This document shows positions 1-5,913 of a stretch of 15,742 nucleotides of DNA, piece by piece (the stretch's first letter is position 1; each line of letters opens with the position of its first letter). The DNA is from Bacteroidota bacterium (GTDB taxonomy: Bacteria; Bacteroidota; Bacteroidia; Bacteroidales; Paludibacteraceae): NCBI GenBank assembly GCA_017860335.1, contig JAFNAU010000048.1:1-15742 (forward strand), in the 5' to 3' direction. The notes under the pieces were generated by a model. That model was not told the DNA's origin and did not search any database. It saw only the letters and a list, made by a program, of their open reading frames with translations. The position numbers and the translations under genes are program-made.

Positions 1-141
1 AATGTTGAGAACACGTTCAGGATCAAAGTTCCTTCAAATTCCTCCTTACTTACCAAAAACGGAAAAGCACTGCCAATAACAAACGGTTTAGTTTCTTTGA
101 AAATGAAAAAAGGAGAAACGGCTTTAATTAAATTAAGGTAG
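1..141 (+). CDS. 3' end of an unidentified protein, possibly a carbohydrate-active enzyme (partial)
   Basis: Frame 1 is open from the window edge to a TAG at 139-141, giving the last 46 residues of a protein whose start lies outside the window. The visible part includes FRIKVPSNSSLL and ends GETALIKLR. It alternates hydrophobic and polar residues like a beta-sandwich, a style common in C-terminal domains of large secreted Bacteroidota glycoside hydrolases; that family link is only an impression. It does not resemble the C-terminus of RpoC, which often precedes rpsL in this phylum. No membrane segment or catalytic motif is visible. It probably belongs to a separate transcription unit, because about 430 non-coding bases and a promoter separate it from rpsL. 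Confidence 0.6.
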   Translation, partial: NVENTFRIKVPSNSSLLTKNGKALPITNGLVSLKMKKGETALIKLR

Positions 142-475
142 AAGATATAAAAAAAAACGCTTACGAATACTACTAATTGATTATTAAAAACCATTTCGGG
201 ATGCAAGTTTGTAAATCCCAAATGTGATTAATAACCCGAATACCAGGAGATGATAAATGGCTATTATTCACTGTTAAATGTGCTCCGTTATCAAGGGCGA
301 TTAATTGTTATCCGAATTGTAAATTGTTAGGAGATAATTTTAATTCTTTAAACAGAATGACTTCGCAGATGCACAGCGACCATGTTGTTTTTTTCAGAAA
401 TATCCATCTGATTAAAAATACAATCCACTGGCAACTGGTTTTTTAGGAAAATATTAAAAAATAATTTTCACACCT
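142..475. other. Non-coding spacer upstream of the str operon promoter
   Basis: No intact gene longer than about 40 codons is convincing here on either strand, and no tRNA or other recognisable RNA is seen. It contains an imperfect palindrome at 181-234 and a minus-strand stretch (467 down to 173) that reads as a possible decayed gene with one frameshift and one in-frame stop. The rest is AT-rich sequence leading into the promoter at 476-506. Confidence 0.6.
181..234. repeat. Imperfect palindrome / possible transcription terminator
   Basis: An outer pair TTATTAA (181-187) and TTAATAA (228-234) encloses an inner pair CATTTCGGGA (192-201) and TCCCAAATG (216-224), which match with one bulged C. 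Together they could fold into a two-part stem with a 14-nt loop. It lies 40 nt after the stop of the upstream gene, so it may end that transcript, but there is no clear U-tract after the stem. Confidence 0.3.
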
Positions 476-506
476 ATTGTCATTAAGAAAAAACTTCGTA
501 CCTTTG
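476..506 (+). promoter_or_regulatory. Bacteroidota-type promoter for the str operon
   Basis: A -7 element TACCTTTG (499-506) fits the Bacteroidota consensus TAnnTTTG exactly and is followed by C. A -33 element ATTG (476-479), carrying the TTG core, sits 19 nt upstream, which is the usual spacing for the primary sigma factor of this phylum. Transcription should start near 513, leaving a leader of about 60 nt before the rpsL ATG at 573. It is probably the main promoter for rpsL-rpsG-fusA and perhaps for the genes beyond. No other match of this quality was noticed in the intergenic stretches examined. Confidence 0.75.
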
Positions 507-572
507 CAACCCAATTTGGAGAAAAATCTAAATGGATAATTAATAAGTATTTATTTATCAAACAGAAGTAAA

Positions 573-989
573 ATGCCTACAATTCAGCAATTAGTTAGAA
601 AAGGAAGAGTAGAACTCATTGACAAGAGTAAATCACCAGCTTTGGATTCATGTCCGCAGCGTCGTGGTGTTTGCGTTCGTGTTTATACTACAACCCCTAA
701 AAAACCTAATTCGGCTATGCGTAAAGTGGCTCGTGTACGCTTAACGAACCAGAAAGAAGTGAATGCTTACATTCCCGGAGAAGGACACAACCTGCAGGAA
801 CACTCGATCGTAATGGTTCGTGGTGGTCGTGTGAAAGACCTTCCGGGTGTACGTTATCACGTTGTTCGTGGTACATTGGATACTGCCGGTGTTAACGGCC
901 GTACACAACGTCGCTCAAAATACGGTGCAAAACGTCCGAAACCAGGACAGGCAGCCGCAGCCGCAGCTAAAGGTAAAGGAAAAAAGTAA
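573..989 (+). CDS. rpsL: 30S ribosomal protein S12
   Basis: S12 sits at the decoding centre of the 30S subunit and helps control translational accuracy. The protein has 138 residues, begins MPTIQQLVRKGR and carries the family block TTPKKPNSAMRKV at about 39-52 and GGRVKDLPGVRYH at about 84-96. Lys43, Lys44 and Lys88, positions where streptomycin-resistance substitutions usually arise in S12, are all unchanged; Asp89, the residue methylthiolated in some bacteria, is also present. The tail is rich in Ala, Gly and Lys, as usual in this phylum. It is the first gene of the str block, about 60 nt downstream of the predicted transcription start, with an A-rich leader rather than a clear Shine-Dalgarno site. 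The gap to rpsG is unusually long (192 nt). Confidence 0.97.
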   Translation: MPTIQQLVRKGRVELIDKSKSPALDSCPQRRGVCVRVYTTTPKKPNSAMRKVARVRLTNQKEVNAYIPGEGHNLQEHSIVMVRGGRVKDLPGVRYHVVRGTLDTAGVNGRTQRRSKYGAKRPKPGQAAAAAAKGKGKK

Positions 990-1181
990 TTTACACTGAG
1001 TAAATCTACCGTTCCGGATTAATTTCGGAAATTCTAACAAAAAATTAACAAAATCAAGTTCAAACAACTTGTTTGCGTTTTTTAGGTAGCAGATGAAAGG
1101 TTGAGTAAATGGTTCGGTGGAACTGTTGAAGTAAGACTAAAAAAGCAACCAAAAAACAAAAAACGGAAATTTTTACAAAAA
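990..1181 (+). promoter_or_regulatory. Long rpsL-rpsG intercistronic leader with overlapping hairpins
   Basis: This 192-nt gap is the longest inside the cluster. CAAGTT (1055-1060) can pair with AACTTG (1066-1071), followed shortly by a T6 run at 1078-1083. CAAAC (1061-1065) can instead pair with GTTTG (1071-1075), so the two small stems exclude each other. In E. coli, S7 represses its own operon by binding the mRNA between rpsL and rpsG. A similar role here is inferred only from position and length. A TTG-initiated 27-codon extension of rpsG reads through the end of this gap and is rejected as coding. Confidence 0.35.
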
Positions 1182-1658
1182 ATGAGAAAGTCAAAACCAA
1201 AAAAAAGGATCGTATTACCTGATCCGGTTTTTAATGAATCAATGGTTACAAAATTTGTGAACCATTTGATGTTTGATGGCAAAAAATCAATAGCTTTCGG
1301 TATTTTCTATGATTCATTGGAAGTGGTGAAAAACAAACTTCCCAATGAAGAAAAGTCCTCCCTCGAAATCTGGAAGAAAGCCCTTGAAAACATTACCCCC
1401 CTTGTAGAAGTAAAATCACGCCGCGTGGGTGGTGCTACTTTCCAAGTTCCAACTGAGATTCGTCCTGACAGGAAAGAATCTATCTCAATGAAAAATCTTA
1501 TATTATACGCCCGTAAACGTGGCGGTCGTTCGATGGCTGATAAATTGGCTGCCGAAATTATCGACGCATTCAACAACCAGGGTGGTGCATTCAAACGCAA
1601 GGAAGATATGCATCGTATGGCTGAAGCTAACCGTGCTTTCGCTCACTTCAGATTTTAA
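1182..1658 (+). CDS. rpsG: 30S ribosomal protein S7
   Basis: S7 nucleates assembly of the 30S head by binding the 3' major domain of 16S rRNA and lies near the E-site tRNA and mRNA exit. From the ATG at 1182 the product is 158 residues, the usual length in Bacteroidota, starting MRKSKPKKRIVLPDP. The conserved VEVKSRRVGGATFQVP block (about 75-90) and the C-terminal KREDMHRMAEANRAFAHFRF-type region are visible, in the form KRKEDMHRMAEANRAFAH. An in-frame TTG at 1101 would add 27 residues rich in Lys with no counterpart in the family, so the internal ATG was chosen. fusA follows after 51 nt. S7 is the usual autoregulator of this operon in E. coli. Confidence 0.96.
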   Translation: MRKSKPKKRIVLPDPVFNESMVTKFVNHLMFDGKKSIAFGIFYDSLEVVKNKLPNEEKSSLEIWKKALENITPLVEVKSRRVGGATFQVPTEIRPDRKESISMKNLILYARKRGGRSMADKLAAEIIDAFNNQGGAFKRKEDMHRMAEANRAFAHFRF

Positions 1659-1709
1659 TTTATCAAGCACGTTAGAGGTATTTAATTTAATAAGGTATTA
1701 AAATTACAA

Positions 1710-3827
1710 ATGGCTAAAGGAGATTTAAGTTATAATAGAAATATCGGTATCATGGCTCACATCGATGCCGGTAAAACAACAACATCTGAACGTATCCTTT
1801 ATTATACAGGATTAACTCACAAAATCGGTGAAGTTCATGATGGAGCTGCCACTATGGACTGGATGGAGCAGGAGCAGGAACGTGGTATTACTATCACATC
1901 AGCTGCAACAACTACATCCTGGAATTACAATGATAATAAATATAAAATTAATCTGATTGACACTCCGGGACACGTTGACTTTACTGTTGAAGTAGAACGT
2001 TCATTGCGTATCCTGGATGGCGCTGTGGCTGCATTCTGTGCAGTTGGTGGTGTTGAACCTCAATCAGAAACAGTATGGCGTCAGGCCGATAAATATAACG
2101 TTCCACGTATTGGTTACGTTAATAAAATGGATCGTTCCGGAGCTGACTTCTACGAAGTGGTTCGTCAGGTGAAAGATGTGCTTGGTGCTACTCCATGCGC
2201 TATCCAAATTCCAATCGGTTCTGAAGAAAAGTTCAAAGGTGTAGTGGATTTGGTTCAAATGAAAGCTATACTCTGGCATGACGAAACTATGGGAGCTGAA
2301 TACAGCATTGAAGAAATCCCAGCTGACTTAAAAGATGAAGCACAGGAGTGGAGAGATAAAATGCTCGAAACGATTGCTGAATTCGACGATGTGCTGATGG
2401 AAAAATACTTCGATGATCCTTCAACTATTACTGAAGATGAAATTAAGGTTGCTATCCGTAAAGGAACACTCTCCATGCAGATCAATCCGATGATTTGTGG
2501 ATCTTCGTTCAAAAACAAAGGTGTGCAAACCATGCTTGATGCTGTTTGTGCTTATTTACCAAGCCCGCTTGATACTCCCGAAATCGTAGGTAAAGACCCG
2601 CGTTTTGAGGATAAAGATGTGGTACGTCATCCAGATTCCAACGAGCCATTGTGTGCGCTGGCATTTAAGATTGCTACCGATCCGTATGTAGGTCGTCTTT
2701 GTTTCTTCCGCGTATATTCAGGAAAATTAGATGCTGGTTCTTATGTGTATAATACACGTTCAGAAAAAAAAGAACGTATTTCACGTATTTTCCAAATGCA
2801 CTCCAATAAACAAAACCCGGTAGATGGAATTTCTGCAGGTGATATTGGTGCTGGTGTAGGTTTCAAAGATATTCGTACAGGTGATACGCTTTGCGACGAA
2901 GCACATCCGATTACACTCGAATCGATGGACTTCCCAACTCCTGTAATTGGTATCTCTGTTGAACCAAAAACACAGAAAGATTTGGATAAACTGGGTATGG
3001 GACTTGCTAAACTGGCAGAAGAAGACCCAACATTTACAGTACATACCGACGAACAATCTGGACAGACAGTTATTAGTGGTATGGGTGAACTTCACCTGGA
3101 AATTATTATCGACCGTCTGAAACGTGAATTCAAAGTTGAATGTAATCAGGGACGTCCTCAGGTGGCTTATAAAGAAGCTATCAGCAAACCTGTCGAAATT
3201 CGTGAAGTTTACAAGAAACAATCTGGAGGTCGTGGTAAATTTGCCGACATTATTGTTAAGGTAGAACCGGCTGATAAGGATTTTGATGGATCATTACAAT
3301 TTGTTGACGTTGTTAAGGGAGGTAATATTCCTAAAGAATATATTCCATCCATTCAGAAAGGTTTCCAGTTAGCTATGAAAAATGGCGTTTTGGCAGGATT
3401 CCCGATGGATACCCTGAAAGTAACTCTTATTGACGGTTCATTCCACCCGGTTGACTCTGACCAGTTATCTTTTGAAATTTGCGCGCAGATTGCTTATAAA
3501 ACTGCCTGTGCAAAAGCAAAACCGATACTTCTGGAACCAATCATGAAAATGGAAGTGGTAACCCCCGAAGAAAGTATGGGTGATGTAATCGGTGACTTGA
3601 ATAAACGACGCGGTCAGGTAGAAGGTATGGAATCAAGCCGTACCGGTGCCAGAATTGTAAAGGCAAAAGTGCCGCTTTCTGAAACATTCGGTTATGTAAC
3701 TGCTTTGCGAACCATTACTTCAGGTCGTGCAACTTCATCCATGGAGTTCTCACATTATGCTGAAGTTTCTAATGCTATCGCAAAACAAGTGGTAACTGAA
3801 GCAAAAGGAAAAGTGGAACTTTTATAA
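1710..3827 (+). CDS. fusA: Translation elongation factor G
   Basis: EF-G is the GTPase that drives tRNA-mRNA translocation on the ribosome and, with RRF, helps split ribosomes after termination. The 705-residue protein is full length. The GTP-binding domain shows the P-loop AHIDAGKT (16-23), switch I ending in RGITI (59-63), switch II DTPGH (84-88) and the guanine motif NKMD (138-141). Domain II and the later domains follow without gaps, including the GMGELHLEIIIDRLKREF block of domain III, and the protein ends in a typical domain V. The substitution-free G motifs indicate an active translocase. It is the last gene of the str block. No tuf gene follows, and rpsJ begins 125 nt later after a strong hairpin. 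Confidence 0.98.
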   Translation: MAKGDLSYNRNIGIMAHIDAGKTTTSERILYYTGLTHKIGEVHDGAATMDWMEQEQERGITITSAATTTSWNYNDNKYKINLIDTPGHVDFTVEVERSLRILDGAVAAFCAVGGVEPQSETVWRQADKYNVPRIGYVNKMDRSGADFYEVVRQVKDVLGATPCAIQIPIGSEEKFKGVVDLVQMKAILWHDETMGAEYSIEEIPADLKDEAQEWRDKMLETIAEFDDVLMEKYFDDPSTITEDEIKVAIRKGTLSMQINPMICGSSFKNKGVQTMLDAVCAYLPSPLDTPEIVGKDPRFEDKDVVRHPDSNEPLCALAFKIATDPYVGRLCFFRVYSGKLDAGSYVYNTRSEKKERISRIFQMHSNKQNPVDGISAGDIGAGVGFKDIRTGDTLCDEAHPITLESMDFPTPVIGISVEPKTQKDLDKLGMGLAKLAEEDPTFTVHTDEQSGQTVISGMGELHLEIIIDRLKREFKVECNQGRPQVAYKEAISKPVEIREVYKKQSGGRGKFADIIVKVEPADKDFDGSLQFVDVVKGGNIPKEYIPSIQKGFQLAMKNGVLAGFPMDTLKVTLIDGSFHPVDSDQLSFEICAQIAYKTACAKAKPILLEPIMKMEVVTPEESMGDVIGDLNKRRGQVEGMESSRTGARIVKAKVPLSETFGYVTALRTITSGRATSSMEFSHYAEVSNAIAKQVVTEAKGKVELL

Positions 3828-3836
3828 ATAAATTTC

Positions 3837-3866
3837 AATAGTTTATGATTTCGGTCATAAACTATT
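3837..3866. terminator. 12-bp hairpin after fusA, possible terminator or attenuator
   Basis: AATAGTTTATGA (3837-3848) and TCATAAACTATT (3855-3866) are a perfect 12-bp inverted repeat around the 6-nt loop TTTCGG, starting 9 nt after the fusA stop. The stem is AT-rich and no U-tract follows on the plus strand, so it may be a weak terminator, an RNA-stability stem at the 3' end of a processed str mRNA, or both. A second, weaker pair follows: CCGGTTA (3890-3896) and TAACCGG (3909-3915). Confidence 0.5.
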
Positions 3867-3952
3867 GCTTGTGTAAAAGCAAAATACAACCGGTTAGCGA
3901 ATGACTCTTAACCGGAAAATTATAAACATAAAATTAACAACTAAAAACGACA

Positions 3953-4294
3953 ATGAGTCAAAAAATTAGAATCAAACTGAAATCTTACGATCACAATCTG
4001 GTTGATAAATCAGCAGAAAAAATCGTAAAAACAGTGAAAGCTACAGGTGCTGTAGTAAGTGGTCCAATTCCACTTCCCACTCACAAACGTATTTTTACTG
4101 TAAACCGTTCGACTTTCGTAAACAAGAAAGCACGCGAACAATTCGAACTTTCATCTTACAAACGTCTTATCGACATTTACAGCTCAACAAGCAAAACTGT
4201 TGATGCTCTGATGAAACTTGAATTGCCAAGTGCGAGTAACAAGCTATGTATTACCTGTTTTTTTTGTTACAGAAAAATCATCGGCAATAAGTAG
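3953..4294 (+). CDS. rpsJ: 30S ribosomal protein S10 with abnormal C-terminal tail
   Basis: S10 is a 30S head protein that also acts in NusB/NusG-linked antitermination. The 113-residue frame matches S10 from MSQKIRIKLKSYDHNLVDKS to MKLELPS at about residue 93, including the conserved PLPTHKRIFTVNRSTFVNKK region. The family normally ends near residue 101 with a short strand such as GVEVEIKV. Here, from about position 4231, the sequence instead reads ASNKLCITCFFCYRKIIGNK, which has no resemblance to S10 and includes three Cys and an 8-T run in the DNA. The change starts exactly at a sequence that is an inverted copy of a repeat found before rplC. It may be a real replacement or an assembly join. 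The core of S10 is intact. Confidence 0.85.
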   Translation: MSQKIRIKLKSYDHNLVDKSAEKIVKTVKATGAVVSGPIPLPTHKRIFTVNRSTFVNKKAREQFELSSYKRLIDIYSSTSKTVDALMKLELPSASNKLCITCFFCYRKIIGNK

Positions 4295-4363
4295 TTTTGT
4301 GGCTCGAAAATTATAAAATTATTAATAAAAAATTGTTTCGTGTTGAGTGACACTTGTCACTCG
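4233..4363. repeat. Inverted repeat pair bounding the rpsJ tail and rplC leader
   Basis: CGAGTAACAAG (4233-4243) and CTTGTCACTCG (4353-4363) are inverted repeats matching at 10 of 11 positions, 109 nt apart. The left copy begins two bases after the point where rpsJ stops matching its family. The right copy belongs to a heptamer array. A further short pair, GTAACAA (4236-4242) and TTGTTAC (4264-4270), lies inside. The arrangement resembles a small non-coding inserted element, but no target-site duplication is evident and no transposase is present. Confidence 0.45.
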
Positions 4364-4382
4364 TAACTCGTAACTTGTAACT
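4345..4382 (+). repeat. Hairpin plus TAACTYG heptamer repeats before rplC
   Basis: GAGTGAC (4345-4351) and GTCACTC (4356-4362) form a perfect 7-bp stem around ACTT. It runs directly into a period-7 array: TCACTCG (4357-4363), TAACTCG (4364-4370), TAACTTG (4371-4377) and a partial TAACT (4378-4382). The array ends 15 nt before the rplC start codon. It looks like simple or dispersed intergenic repeat DNA rather than a typical ribosomal-operon leader. Confidence 0.6.
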
Positions 4383-4397
4383 AAAAAAACATTTGAA

Positions 4398-4972
4398 ATG
4401 CCAGGATTATTAGGAAAAAAAATCGGAATGACATCCGTTTTCAGTGCCGATGGTAAAAATGTACGACTGTTGAAACTGACGGTTATCAGGCTATTCAGGT
4501 TGGTTTTCAGGAAAAAACTGAAAAACATACCAACAAAGCTGAAGCAGGACGTTTCAAAGCAGCCGGAGTAGCTCCGCAGCGCCACTTGGTTGAGTTCAAG
4601 GAATTCGAACAAGAATTCAAATTGGGTGATGTAATCACCGTTGATAGTGTTTTTGAAGCCGACAGCTTTGTAGATGTGATCGGAACTTCAAAAGGAAAAG
4701 GACACCAGGGGGTTGTAAAACGCCACGGATTTGGTGGGGTAGGACAAGCAACTCATGGTCAGCACAACCGTCTGCGTGCTCCGGGTTCTCTCGGTGCATC
4801 TTCATGGCCTTCACGTGTATTCCCCGGAATGCGTATGGGTGGTCGCACAGGTGGCGAAAGAGTTACCATGCAAAATTTGCAGGTGTTAAAAGTAATTCCC
4901 GAACACAATCTGATACTTGTGAAAGGTTCAGTACCGGGAGCAAAAGGTTCAATCGTAATCATCAATAAATAA
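4398..4972 (+). pseudogene. rplC: 50S ribosomal protein L3, disrupted by an internal deletion with frameshift
   Basis: L3 is an early assembly protein of the 50S subunit that reaches the peptidyl-transferase centre. The ATG at 4398 opens [20 protein letters not shown], a clear L3 N-terminus, but this frame stops at 4569-4571 after 57 residues. L3 homology resumes two bases out of frame at 4466 ([20 protein letters not shown]) and continues to the TAA at 4970-4972, including the conserved GHQGVVKRHGFGG and HNRLRAPGSLGASSWPSRVF regions. About 16 residues between Val22 and this Thr are missing, so about 46 nt are absent compared with a usual length near 205. The downstream frame lacks a plausible start of its own. 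Because L3 is normally essential, a local assembly or consensus error is suspected. rplD follows after 2 nt. Confidence 0.88.
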
Positions 4973-4974
4973 CC

Positions 4975-5604
4975 ATGGAACTAAATATTTTAGATATCAA
5001 AGGAAAAGAAACCGGTAAGAAAGTATTGTTAGACGATGCTATTTTCGGTATTGAGCCAAATGACCATGCTATTTATTTAGATGTGAAACAATATTTGGCA
5101 AATCAACGTCAGGGAACACATAAATCAAAGGGCAGAAGCGAACTTGCCGGTAGTACACGTAAACTTGGACGTCAGAAAGGCGGCGGTGGCGCTCGTCCGG
5201 GTGATATCAAGTCGGGTGTACGCGTAGGTGGTGGACGTATGTTTGGTCCGGTTCCACGTGATTACAACTTCAAACTTAACAAGAAAGTTAAACAACTTGC
5301 ACGTAAATCTGCTTTATCATACAAAGCAATTGAAAATGCAATCACAGTGGTTGACAACTTGAATTTTGAAGTACCCAAAACAAAGGAATTCGTAGCAATG
5401 ACAAATAATTTGCAACTTGCTGATAAAAAGGCACTTTTTATTTTAGCAAATGGAAATAAAAACGTATATTTGTCGGCTCGTAATTTACCAGGAGCAAAAG
5501 TAATAACTGTTTCAGAATTAAATACTTACTCAATTCTTCATGTTAAGAATTTAGTATTTACCGAAGAATCAGTTGCTGCATTAGAACAAATATTTAAAGC
5601 TTAA
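4975..5604 (+). CDS. rplD: 50S ribosomal protein L4
   Basis: L4 binds 23S rRNA domain I, lines the upper peptide exit tunnel and, in E. coli, represses the S10 operon by attenuation and translation control. The 209-residue product shows the bacterial L4/L1e features: an N-terminal strand segment MELNILDIKGKETGKKV, the tunnel-facing loop with SKGRSELAGSTRKLGRQKG (about 51-69) followed by GGGGARPGDIKSG, and the C-terminal domain with KNVYLSARNLPGAKV. Length and sequence are complete for Bacteroidota. The start lies 2 nt after the rplC stop, which suggests translational coupling; the upstream rplC lesion could therefore affect its expression if the lesion is real. The E. coli-type S10 leader hairpin is not evident upstream of rpsJ. 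Confidence 0.97.
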   Translation: MELNILDIKGKETGKKVLLDDAIFGIEPNDHAIYLDVKQYLANQRQGTHKSKGRSELAGSTRKLGRQKGGGGARPGDIKSGVRVGGGRMFGPVPRDYNFKLNKKVKQLARKSALSYKAIENAITVVDNLNFEVPKTKEFVAMTNNLQLADKKALFILANGNKNVYLSARNLPGAKVITVSELNTYSILHVKNLVFTEESVAALEQIFKA

Positions 5605-5616
5605 GGAGGTACAGAG
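5604..5616 (+). promoter_or_regulatory. Strong Shine-Dalgarno site of rplW
   Basis: AGGAGG at 5604-5609 overlaps the last base of the rplD stop codon and sits 7 nt before the rplW ATG, which is near-ideal spacing. Bacteroidota genes mostly lack such sites, and most starts in this window have A-rich leaders, so this one stands out. Confidence 0.75.
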
Positions 5617-5907
5617 ATGGCAATTTTAGTAAAACCAATCGTTACAGAAAAGATGACTCAGCTGGGCGAAAAGCTGAACCGCTATGGCTTTAGAGTACAA
5701 AAAGATGCAAATAAGATTGAAATCAAAAAAGCAATCGAAGAAGCATATAGTGTAACCGTAACCGATGTGAACACATTCATTGTAGCACCAAAAAACAAAA
5801 GCCGTTATACAAGAACCGGAATTGTTAAAGGCGCTACATCAGCTTATAAAAAAGCAATCGTTACACTGAAAGAAGGAGATAAAATAGATTTTTATAGCAA
5901 TATATAA
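5617..5907 (+). CDS. rplW: 50S ribosomal protein L23
   Basis: L23 sits at the mouth of the peptide exit tunnel and is a docking site for trigger factor and SRP. The 96-residue protein starts MAILVKPIVTEKMTQL and has the family pattern PIVTEK (7-12), then KIEIKKAIEEAYSVTVTDVN (about 33-52) and a basic loop with KNKSRYTRTG. Length is normal. The ATG is supported by a strong Shine-Dalgarno site 7 nt upstream, which is unusual in this cluster. It lies 12 nt after rplD and 6 nt before rplB. Confidence 0.96.
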   Translation: MAILVKPIVTEKMTQLGEKLNRYGFRVQKDANKIEIKKAIEEAYSVTVTDVNTFIVAPKNKSRYTRTGIVKGATSAYKKAIVTLKEGDKIDFYSNI

Positions 5908-5913
5908 GAAAAA

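Noticed and set aside
1101..1181. 27-codon N-terminal extension of rpsG from a TTG
   Set aside because: It is Lys-rich low-complexity sequence with no counterpart in S7, and the ATG at 1182 gives the normal 158-residue protein.
2781..3221. 146-codon minus-strand open frame inside fusA
   Set aside because: It is the antisense shadow of a conserved EF-G region, with no independent start context or family resemblance.
4292..4299. TAGTTTTG, a TAnnTTTG-like element at the rpsJ stop as a promoter for rplC
   Set aside because: The nearest TTG (4264-4266) is 25 nt away, too far for the usual 19-21 nt spacing.
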